Positions 1 to 21,500 of a stretch of DNA of 64,000 nt are shown in pieces. The DNA is from Apoderus coryli (Eukaryota; Arthropoda; Insecta; Coleoptera; Attelabidae), in the NCBI GenBank assembly GCA_911728435.2, contig OU452199.1, forward strand, positions 38,203,253 through 38,267,252, read 5' to 3'. How positions within the stretch are numbered: the first letter of the stretch is position 1; the number at the start of each line of letters is the position of its first letter. The notes beneath the pieces are model-generated. The model was not told where the DNA came from. It searched no databases and saw only the letters and a program-made list of their open reading frames with translations. The position numbers and the translations under genes are program-made.

Positions 1-1917
1 CAACTGTTTTTCGTCTGCCTCTTCATACTACAATATTAAACCAAAAGAACTTTATTTTAATAATTAATTATTACTGTTATGAACTGACAGTTTTTGACAG
101 AAATTAATGGGAGTATTTTTTGACGTACATGATAATAGGCATTATCCTTTGACAAACTCAGATCAGCTAAACTTATGTGACAGGCTCACATGTCAGTGTT
201 GAGTATTTTAAATGTAGAGAGAAACTGTCAAATGATTATCTGAGCGTCTACGCTATAGAAATTTGATTTTAGAATCTTAGGTATATTTCGGTACTACAAT
301 AATAATTAAAAAGTGATTACTAATTAATAATGGACAAATTTAAATAATTAAATGAGTTTAGCCGAATGGCAGACGACTACCTAAGTAAACTTTCTCAATT
401 AATTGTCACCTTATCCTCTAGATGGAATGCACATTAAGTTAAGTCAGTGAAAACTACTGATGTTAACGTTATTATTGGAAATCTAACAGTACCGCCATCT
501 ATGAAAAAAAATTAAAATGAGCGGGCGCTAACTGGTCATTTACCTCCCGCATATGCGGGCGGTAAAACTCTGTTTAAGTGCAGGCAGGTGAAAATACGGT
601 AGATAGAAAAAGGCCTTCTGAATTTGTATTTTAATTTCCAGACCTCAATCTTAAATCACCTCAAAGGAATTATGGAAGGCAAAATAAGATAAAAAAATAA
701 TTATTATCCAGAAAATGAAAGTCAAAACTGCACGAATATGTCTCTATATTAAATTCACATTTGGTGCCTTTTAGTGCCAGACTATCTTCGAGTAGATTCG
801 CTAATCTTCAGTGTTCTACTTCAACGAAATAAAAACAAAACCGAATTTACAGTTAATTATCAAAATGTAAAATGTAAACTCCTAATTTAAATCTAATTTA
901 ATCTAAAATTATATAAAAACCTCTTTCCACAAATGACTGTTTGCATTAAAAAATGAAAAATTCTCCATGTTAAGAAAAAACCAATACACAATAAGAAATG
1001 CACTCTGTTGAAACATAAAAAATAAAGAAACCGAATATTTTGTACAATAGAGGTTCATTTATTCGATTTGCCATACATTGTATTTATTAACAATACAAAC
1101 ATAAAATTAACAATATAGGCACTGCAGTAGACATAACAAAAATATATAACGTTTTTATTGTCCTTTAAATATAATGAGTTTTGTAAATTCATTTCGAATG
1201 GGATCTAATTTTCGAGATTGTATTTTTGTTATGAAATGTAAACACATTAAGACATTTGACACAAATAGATTTTATTAAAAAGTATATGTGATTTGCTGAG
1301 CTATCTAGTGAAATATTGAAATAATTAAAAAGCTAAAGTAATAAAGACGTCTTGAGATTCATTACATTAAATTATTCACTTTTAACGCAAAAAATGTATC
1401 AAAGTATGTAAAAATATATATTTTTTGAAAAAATAAAATGTCTACACCTCTGATAAAGTAGAGGTTTCTATCAATAAATAATGCTTTATCATGCTTAGAT
1501 TAACTGAATTGATGTATCAAACAGTATTCATTAGATAAACGGAAACCTGTTATACTACATACTAAAAGATAATAGCCTAAAGATTACTTTTAATCATTAA
1601 AAATTAATAAAAACTAGAAGCGACTTAATACATCATTCTAAGTTTTACCTATGAAATGAAATTCCGGACTTCTTTTGTTCAATGCGAATTGGGCATCCAA
1701 ACGCCACACAACCTACCATTTTATTAATATAAAAAATAAATTTCTATTCCCAGTTTTCACAAATAAAATCATCAAAAATGCACACATAGTTTTCTATTTG
1801 TTTGCCACATAAAAAATGGCCGCCGCATTAAAAGCGTAACACTTGCCATGCATTCTGATATACGACGGTGCGGTATCCCCTCCAAAAACATCTTATTGTC
1901 TTTCATGTCTCGTGCAC

Positions 1918-2022
1918 TAGCTTATACTAATAAGCTCTTCGTAAATATTGGAAATTTGGGTCACACCTTTGAATTCACTTTTTATTCAAAGGGTCACACT
2001 GCCTGCCGATCACCACTGACAG
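1918..2022. repeat. Fragment of the dispersed TTGGAAATTT hairpin repeat
   Basis: The stretch carries the words AAGCTCTTCGTAAATATTGG, TTGGAAATTT..GTCACAC and CTGCCGATCACCACTGA. The same words recur near 25190-25580, 48860-49141, 56510-56770 and 58010-58150. A small internal hairpin is formed by CACACCTTTGAA and TTCAAAGGGT. It appears to be a non-autonomous mobile repeat; its superfamily is not identifiable here. Confidence 0.6.
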
Positions 2023-3505
2023 AGAACAACAGAGAATATGAACTCCCACCACTTTCTATTGTCGTGTGCGAGGCAGGTGGTAGCCATTTTTTAGTATACT
2101 CGACAGATCCGTATTTACGTTTTATTGAAATTACAGGATGGTAAAGAACAGGGGAGTAATAGAATTATTTTATAATAGAATTACATCTTTATTAATTATA
2201 AAAACAAACAAATACTTTTTTACTTTTATTCATGTTTCCATATAATCATTTTATTTTTATTTATATTTTTAAAATTTCTATTGATTAATTTTAATGTATA
2301 GAATAATCTTAACCTAAAATATAATTTCGTAACATATTTTTTTGGGAAATTAGAACATGGATGTTCAAACTTTACATTTTTGCTTACATTAATTAAATTA
2401 TTAATACTATTGAACTAGCAATTAACCATAGTTCAGCTCTAAAGAAAAAAAAAGTGTAATTGATTACGGGTAAATATAAATGTATTAATTTTAGATACAA
2501 TAGGTCTACTGATTTTCAATTCCTTAAGTATAATTGAGAATGTATTATATTTTACCTGTTTATGGCCTTCAGAAAAACAACACAAACACATATGTTGGGA
2601 ATTTCCCATTATATACCTATAAAACATGCTAAAATCACCCCCAATAAATGGGCAATAAAACCTGAGACGTGAATTTACTACCTGCTAATATCTATAATAG
2701 TTAAAATATGTAATTCAAATTTAATAAACACTGTCAGAATTTAATAAAATTTTTGCACTCATCTAGTAATATTTTTAAGCTCTCTTTTTAGAATGCTTAA
2801 GATGTATTGGACTTTTATGGGCAAATAGACTGAACCAAGTTATAAAAGATAAGGGCCATTGTGCTGCGAAATTAAGTTATTCATGTTTTTTAAAAAATTT
2901 GTGTGATTTTTTTAGGCAAGTAAGCTCAATCTTTTAAACAGTGTGTTTAGACATATTTTTTTTTTTTTCAAAATAACAATTGGTAATTTGATTTAATGTA
3001 CCTATGTGATATTATTTTAATCTAATTTTATATGCATCTAATTCAAATACTACATAAATATCTTACCTTTTACTATCCATCGGGAAACTAAAGAATGATA
3101 AATTGCAGTTATAATATTTATTCCTGCAATTCTTCGCAGCACACACCACCTCTCCTTTTTTGCATTTCAAAATAAACAATATCACTATCAAAAGTTTATA
3201 AAACAAAAACACACAATATAACTATATAACACACAGAATACTACGGCACTGGAAAACAAATCACTTGAAATGGCAAAGCACAAATAAAATATCCCGACGA
3301 CAATGAGAGTATAAGAAAACATGGCGATTTTGAGTGCGCAATTATATGCGCAATCTCTTCCTCCACCAGCAACGAAACGGCCCGTATACATATTATTGGT
3401 ATTATATCTATGTAGGTTGTTAGATGGACTTTGATCCTTTTAGTCGGGCTATTTTATTATTCTCAACGTTGAATTATATTGCCATACATTAATCTTTGAC
3501 AGTAC

Positions 3506-3997
3506 TTAAGTGGTCAACAATAATAGGGTTATTCTTTCGTACTGAACTAAGTGAACAATCTGAAAATTGTCAGTTCATTCACGATTGTGCGTATTCTTTC
3601 GACATCGGTCACTTCTACCAAACTGATTAAAATTCCTACCCCCCTTGCCGCTTACTGATCAACCTCTAGGTACCGGTTAGTTCGTTCAGTTAACAGTTAA
3701 CCTCTAAAAGTATTGAATATACAGAGATACCTAATTGGAATATGATTTCGAATCAAACCAATAAATTGTAAAAGTTTAAAAATGGATAATAATATCATGG
3801 AGTAAATAATTTTCCAGTTTTCAGAGCAGATTTGGTTGTTTTCACAAGTTTTCGAGGTTAAGTGAAAGACATTCACAAAAATGATGATCTTTCGGTTTCG
3901 CCAAATATTCAGTTCAGTATAATCACATTCAGTTTAATCACATTCACTTGTTCAGATCAATCACTACGAAAGAATAACCCTTATGTTGACCACTTAA
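3506..3997. mobile_element. piggyBac-type MITE, copy 1 (TTAA-flanked)
   Basis: A core of about 457 bp (3525-3981) begins AGGGTTATTCTTTCGTA and ends with its reverse complement. The inverted symmetry continues outward through GTGGTCAACA on the left and TGTTGACCAC on the right. It stops at TTAA on both sides (3506-3509 and 3994-3997). Terminal inverted repeats of about 30 bp bounded by TTAA are the hallmark of piggyBac-type insertion. There is no transposase frame inside, so it is non-autonomous. A second copy, nearly identical in the core, lies at 19062-19519. Confidence 0.75.
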
Positions 3998-4499
3998 AAC
4001 ACCACACTCTCTGATTGCAGAGACGGCACTAGAAGTCCTGAGTTCTGCTACAACATGACATCCGCTAATGCACGTCTTTGACTTGTGTTATAATTAAATT
4101 GACATAATACCAGAATAATTTATTAATAATTGTACATAATTTTAACGATCTCATTTGGTCTTATTCGTCATGATCGATTTGTTTTGGGTCCGGTGGATTC
4201 TTTCTCCCCCCATATCCCATTAACACCAACCTTGAACAATGGTTGACATTCAAAGAAAAACTTTATGCTCCTCAACAAAAAAGTGCATGTTAAATTACAG
4301 AAAATTGTAATAGTAATAATACCTAATAAATATTTATAATTAGCTTAAATTTTGCAATCATAAATATTTATATGATAAACAAGTTCAAGTCCAAATAGGT
4401 ACAAGGTGTTGTTGTCATTTTATTTTGCGCATGTGCATTCTGTGCTGTCCTATTCGGTTGTAGTGCATTAGCATTAGGACAATGTCATTTAAATCAATG

Positions 4500-4799
4500 A
4501 GATTCTCATGCCGTCAACTATTTAAAGACTTTTAACAATAACATCAATTTATATTTTGGAATGTGTTTTTTATGTGTATGTATTCAAACAAGGATAAATT
4601 TATATGCACAGGACAATTGTCTGATTATGATCTGAGACATAACTTAAGTCTCAAACTACCTGTCCATAGACTCTTGCTTACGGCGAATACTTCATTAGTA
4701 ATGCCGATAAAAATTTTTAATCATCTACCTCAGCATTTCAAATTGATTCGTAGCACGAATCGGTTTAATACACCGATTTTACAAATGACCTCTCCATAA
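4500..4799 (+). pseudogene. LINE ORF2 C-terminal fragment
   Basis: The frame ending at 4799 reads YDLRHNLSLKLPVHRL, then KIFNHLP, then IRSTNRF. This pattern (DLR..., KIYN/FNxLP, FK.....F) is typical of the C-terminal end of jockey/CR1-type LINE reverse-transcriptase polyproteins. Upstream homology is frame-shifted (LFKDF-type residues near 4520). It is a short 5'-truncated dead copy with no RT core. Confidence 0.6.
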
Positions 4800-5096
4800 T
4801 ACATTTTGATAAAAGTATATAAACTGTTGTCCTCGAGGCGCGAATTGCTTTCCATATTTAAGTGTAAAAGTAATATTTTTGTGACCATGAAGCTATATTT
4901 TCGAATAAAATATTTTTTTTATCTTGGACAGATATTTTAAGCAGTTGGCTATCAAAATTATTCCATATTTCCCATCAACATACGTCAGGAAAAGCATTGT
5001 TTGCAAGATACAATGTGTGAAAGTTTTCTTGTAAATAACGTATTTTTTTTAATTATAAGTCAAATATTTCCCTACCGATTTCTTTGAAATTTGGCT

Positions 5097-5166
5097 GCGT
5101 TGTTGCTAGAAATAGAGAGCTTAGGCCAGTGGTGTTAGGGGGGCAACTTAATAAACATTATTGAAA
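5097..5166 (+). repeat. Direct repeat unit, copy 1
   Basis: GCGTTGTTGCTAGAAATAG, AGTGGTGTTAGGGGGGCAAC and TTAATAAACATTATTG recur at 9207-9303 in the same orientation, with a 28-bp block present only in the second copy. The two copies bracket the fold-back cluster in CE1 intron 1 and the first CE1 exon. Confidence 0.7.
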
Positions 5167-5462
5167 AAAGTGTAAAAAGGGATTATCGAGTCTAATTTTA
5201 TGTAAAACATGTTTTAGCTATTTAAAAGCAGTAGTTAAAAGTCATGTTTTTGAAAATAATTTAAAATGTAACAACTTAGGTACGTACCTATTTATTTAAT
5301 AATGCATCAGTGTATTAGCACAAAAAAAAAACACGTTCGATATTTATATATATCAAGTATTTCAAGTTAATTTGAAAACATTCATTGCCACTCATCAGTA
5401 GAGATAAACGCTATTTTAAGATTTTAAATTAATAACTTAGTTTATTGTGTAATAAATAAATA

Positions 5463-16084
<10,622 letters not shown>

Positions 16085-17029
16085 AACTATAAACAAAATA
16101 TAGAATGAAATTATAAGTATGTGTACCTTTCTATATATTAAAAGTTCTTGTGGTTGTTTTTCCTTCAAATTAACCTAAAAAGCATTACCATTCATTGTCG
16201 GCACCATAGTCGATTTCATAAAAAATATCGAGGAAAAATCTAAACTGAGGTGAGTCACAGAATCTTATTTGTTGGAAATGTTCCCTTAACAGTTCATGTC
16301 CAGTCAAACCCCAACAATTAGTTATAGTTTTTTGCAGAATCCTCGTTGCAATAGTTCGAAAGTTCCTCAGCGAATTTTTGGAACAAAAATATGTTTCTAA
16401 TGATACATTGTTTGTTGAATTTTACTGGAATAGTACATGCAAAACGATTTAGTTCTTCGGGGTCAAAACACTTACAACCACTTGGGTTGAAATGTTTGTT
16501 GCTTTATCTGAGATCGATTTCTCAAAAAAAAAGGAATAATTTAGGTACAATGTAACACTTTGTTCCTCTTTTTTAAAAGTTTTTTGTTACGTTATTTAAT
16601 TTAACAAGTTGTGAAGATGTGGCCCATTTGCTTCCATACAATAATACAAATGTTCAAATTAAACTATAAACTCTCGCTGTCAGAAAAAAATGATTCGATT
16701 TCGAATTTTCGAAAAGCATATAGGTATCATCTAGTTAGTGGTTGTCAAGATTTGTATGGAAATACACTTCGACAGTGATGCCAACTCGTGGGAAATTTCG
16801 CAATTTCTGGGAAATGTGCAATGCTAATAAAGCGAAATTTTTAGATAAAAAATTATAATATTCATATAGGAAATGTCTTCTAGTTAATTATAATTTAATT
16901 TCACCCATACATAATAGTAGTTGGTCAAACAATAAAATCTCAGAATAATTTATCGAATACAGTAGAATACTAACAACAATAATTAACTCCACTACACGAG
17001 ATGTCTTTAACATAATGCTAGAGACCAAA

Positions 17030-17280
17030 CCTAAACCCCAAAAAAAAAAACGGGAAAAATGGTGCAAAGATTGGTTAATAAAACGAAAAAGTTAGGTACA
17101 GTCATATGAATTTATTAAACGAGTTGAAATTTGAACCCAAAGATTTCTTCTTCAATTCACAAAACCTAAACATGGAAAATGTAGAGTTCTAGAGCAACGA
17201 AACCCGAGAAATCTCAATGGTACAGCAAAAAACGTTAGAGAAAATTTCATGCACTACTTTTGTGGCGAGGTCACAGATTT
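17030..17280 (+). pseudogene. Harbinger-type transposase N-terminal remnant
   Basis: The + strand reads KREKWCKDWLIKRKKLGT, then after a frameshift NLLNELKFEPKDFFFNSQNL, then MENVEF followed by a stop. This is the usual beginning of insect Harbinger (DDE_Tnp4) nucleases: a W...W basic start, an L..EL pair, a D...F.N..RM pattern. No catalytic DDE part follows. At least one frameshift and two stops make it a remnant. Confidence 0.55.
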
Positions 17281-17405
17281 CATTAATTAAACTGTTCTCT
17301 TTTTGTGTTAATATTTATCCTAAAAATAATTTACCAAAATAAAGTAAATATGTGCTAAAATATATAATAAATACATAAAAACTGCTACGTCTTTTATTAA
17401 CTTAC

Positions 17406-17783
17406 CTCAGAGAAATCTTCCTCATCTGGATTCAAGTTCGATATGGAAGTCGTTGGCATTTCTTGTTCACCAAGAAAGTGAAATAATTGGTAGTACCACA
17501 GCTTAGGATGGTACACTTCGTCAGCCGATGCTCCAGACTTAATAGAATCTCCATACTTCTTTCTTTTTCTAACGTTGCTTAGTAAATTATTAATTTTTTT
17601 GACGACTGCATCTTTACTGGCGGTATGGCCTATTTATTTCAGCTTTTCTAGCAATTTTTTATAAACTGCCTCCCTTTTTCCACGATCGTGGTATTCTTTG
17701 CTCTTAATTGGCCATAGCTTAAATTTATAGAGTTCTATAAACTCGACAATTACTCTACGTTGTTCTTCAGTACTTAACGACAT
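17406..17783 (-). pseudogene. MADF-domain protein exon with one in-frame stop
   Basis: The minus strand starts ATG at 17783 (MSLSTEEQRR) and has VIVEFIELYKFKLWPIKSKE, YHDRGKREAVYKKLLEKLK, a TAA stop at 17634-17636, then IGHTASKDAVVKKINNL and GASADEVYHPKLWYYQLFHFL. It ends EDFSE at a good GTAAGT donor (17405). This matches a MADF (Adf-1/Myb-SANT-like) DNA-binding domain from end to end, apart from a single stop codon. No downstream exon is evident. Most likely it is the second gene of the Harbinger element around it rather than a host transcription factor. Confidence 0.65.
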
Positions 17784-18513
17784 TTTATAAAAATCTAATA
17801 TAATACCACCTTTGATCTTATATCTACGCTAAGGTATAATCTGTGCTATAACTAGGACACGGTGCTTGCTAGCGCCAAACGTAGGAAATGTTTTTTATTT
17901 AAAAATTATGAATTTGATCAAAATACGTAGAGTAATTATTAAATTATGGGAGAACATATTAAATACTTATTTTGCAATATTTTGGAAACATCATTGCCAT
18001 ATTTTTCTATTATTTAATAAAAATACGTTTTATATTATTATTTCTTAATACATTGGCAACACTGGATTGCGAACAACAGTTGACAGTTGATTTTTGTACC
18101 GCGTCCCAGTGTGTTTACGCAACTAACCCAATTGAAATTCGGGTCATGTGTGAAATTATACGTTATACATCCAAGTCCAAGCCATTATCTTTATAAAGAC
18201 AATGTCCAAGCTGTGAAAAAAAAATAACATTAACCATTGATTTAATAATACTGTATTAGGAACCGATAAGGCTAATGATAATATTTATATAATTATACCT
18301 TCCTATCTTATACACAATTAGCGCCTTAGTAGATAAGTTCAATTGCTTAACGTTACTGCAAATGAAAACGATTTACATATTAACATATATACTGGTTGAT
18401 TTACATTTACTTAAACTGCTTTTTTGTAGGTACTTGCATAAACGATTTCATATAGCTGTTTTACAAGTTAAATTTTGTCTGTTTAGGACAAATTAATCTG
18501 ATAAATACCTAAT

Positions 18514-21500
18514 ATGGAAGAACCTATCATAGAAATATCCCACGGGTTAATAAAAGGTGCTTATGGAATTAATTTAAACTCTGAACTGCTACTGAAATTT
18601 TTGGGCATACCGTATGGCAAACCACCCATTGGCGCGTTAAGATTTAAGGTAAGTTCTAAATAGTATTATTACCAGAAATATCAAAACAATCGTGTTACAT
18701 GTCTTTGAAGGCCGTATGTTAATCTAATGAACGTAAACGGCAAATTTAAGCAGCTACATTATTAAGTAGGTAGCAATTATTGAAAGGAAAACCATCAAGA
18801 TCCAATGATTATACAAGTAGAACCTATTCCAAACATTGACGATCATAGTCTAAGATGTGCGTAATATACATGATGTATCTAAATGATTTTTTTTGGAAAT
18901 CCTGAAGGATTTTTGTAAGGGGTTAAAATAAAAACTTGTTATTAGAAGTTTTCTTTCGATAAAACCAATTATGTCGGGCTCTTTTGATTTTTACTTGGAT
19001 TTATATATTTTATTTATTATTCCAATATCTAGTTGCCTGTTCTTTGTAATGGAACAATTATAGGGTTATTCTTTCGTACTGAACTAAGTGAACAATCTGA
19101 AAATTGTCAGTTCATTCACGATTGTGCGTATTCTTTCGACATCGGTCACTTCTACCAAACTGATTAAAATTCCTACCCCCCTTGCCGCTAACTGATCAAC
19201 CTCTAGGTATCGGTTAGTTCGTTCAGTTAATAGTTAACCTCTAAAAGTATTGAATATTGAGAGATAATAATTGGAATATGATTTCGAATCAAACCAATAA
19301 ATTGTAAAAGTTTAAAACATGGATAATAATATCATGGAAGAAATAATTTTACCAGTTTTCAGAGCAGAGTTGGTTGTTTTCACAAGTTTTCGAGGTTAAG
19401 TGAAAGCCAATCACAAAAAAGATGATCTTTCGGTTTCGCCAAATATTCAGTTCAGTATAATCACATTCAGTTTAATCACATTCACTTGTTCAGATCAATC
19501 ACTACGAAAGAATAACCCTTATATTGACAGCGGAATTGTGCATTGTGCACTGTCATTTTATTGTTGCTTTTTCTTACTGTTTCATATGATTTTCTATTTC
19601 TATAGAAAATATTAGCAGTTGATATAGGCACAGCATTAATAAGTACAGCATTCCGTCTCCACGTTCGCACTTTGAAAATAACTGTGACGTAAGATGCCGC
19701 CATTTTGGGTTACAAATCAGGTCCTGACTAAGAATAATTATAGTTTTTGGTTTCTAACCACAGTACTGTATTTTTATTTTTGTAAAAATATTTAAGTACA
19801 TAATAATATCGCTGTCAATTTCAGAAATATTTGTGGTGTGTCATAGTGATTGAAAACAACCTTGAGTGGTGTTATCAGTTAAATGTTGACATGATTGGGT
19901 GATTTTTAATAACAATAATAATAACTATTGGAAAAAGTTGTTATTGTCAAAAAAAAATTAAGATTGTCAGATTTTTGATTAGTTTTCAATTTCTATATTA
20001 TATTGGTCAGTTAAAATCGTTTCAGTTTTGTATTTAGTTTGTTATTTTTCTTTATTAATAAATCGCGTTTATTTCAATTTTTGTGGTTTATTATGAATAT
20101 CGTTGTAGTGAGTTAAACGGGTAGTTTGATTCACAAATTACAACAACAGCAACTTTAAAGGCAAATTTTGGCAAAGACTTCTTGAAACTTTATAATGATA
20201 TTGTCAATAAAATAACAACTAGCCACGCGACAACTTGTGTTTATGTTTCACTTGTATTTAGTTTAAAAACATATTAGATACTGTCATTTCGTAATATAAA
20301 TTTTACGGTTATACAAATAGTTGTTATAAACGTAAAATTATCTAGTATTTATCTTAATTTTTACTTATTACTCACCTAACAGGATCTTTGGGAAAGCGAA
20401 AAAAATGTTTAGAGCAAGTGTACCGCTTATTGGGACAACATTTTGCAACACACACATGTCCTCCGTGATTATTCATTGTATGAATCCCAAGACACGTTAA
20501 TAAAAATAAAATCCTTTTATTTCTCACGAATACTATACCAAAAACACAAAACACAGATTTAGATTTAAACACAATATTTATTTATCTCGTACACGCCGAC
20601 AATGAACTATATATTGAACACAGTAGTGAACTGTATCTATCTACGTCAATGCGATTATTTTGACGTTGTAACCCATAATGGCGGCATGCGCGACGATATG
20701 CGCAGGACGGCTTGCAAACGTGAAAGACAGAATACTGTATTATTTATTATACTGTGATATAGGTACCGATAAGTGTCAAAAGTAGTCAAATTTAGAAATG
20801 GTTTTTGGTTGCGCGTAAAATGACACCTAACCACAACCATATATCCAAAATTTTAGGCACCTGAACCAGCTGAATCGTGGACTGGCATAAGAGATGCAAC
20901 TAAGGACGGTCCTCAATGTGTTTCAAAAGGTGAAAATGGTATATCGGGCTCAGAAGATTGTTTACATCTAAATGTATTCATTAAAAATGTGAGTATTGTT
21001 GTTACCTCTAATCCTCAAATATCTTGTGTGCATATAATTTGAAAGGAAAAACGTCTGCTCCACAAAATCTAATTTATAATAACAGTTCTATATTGCCTTG
21101 AACTGTTGAATTAATTAACAAAGGTCAACACACATATCAAAACATGTATGTTGACCTTTGTGAATTAATTCAACAGTTCAGGGCAATCTAGAAGAAATTA
21201 TAAATTAGATTTTGTGGAGCAGACGTTTTTCATTTCAAAATGAAATTTCTAAAATTGGCCAACTTCAATTTACAGTTGCCAAAGAACAAGGAAAAGTTGA
21301 GACCAGTTATGGTTTATGTGCATGGTGGTGCTTTCCTTTATGGTGCTAATAGATCCACAAAATATGGTCCGGAATTTCTTTTAACAGAAGATATTGTTCT
21401 TGTTGTGATAAACTATCGTGTAGGAGTTTTAGGTAATTAAACAGACAACTAGATAAATGATTTCGCCATTCTTATATTCTTCTATCCGAACAGTGCCAGT

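Larger units (their letters stand above)
1..4490. other. Gene-free AT-rich flank
   Basis: I see no host exon with coding character and splice sites in this stretch. The short open frames here have no recognisable motif. The recognisable contents are a hairpin-repeat fragment near 1918-2022 and a MITE at 3506-3997, listed separately. The rest is AT-rich intergenic DNA. Confidence 0.6.
16773..18064. mobile_element. PIF/Harbinger-like relic with possible terminal repeats
   Basis: CAGTGATGCCAA (16773-16784) and TTGGCAACACTG (18053-18064) are inverted repeats with one mismatch. They bracket two divergent decayed frames: a DDE_Tnp4-like nuclease start on + (17030-17280) and a MADF protein on minus (17406-17783). 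A nuclease plus a Myb/SANT/MADF partner is the standard two-gene content of PIF/Harbinger elements. No clear 3-bp target duplication is visible, so the outer borders are provisional. Confidence 0.55.
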
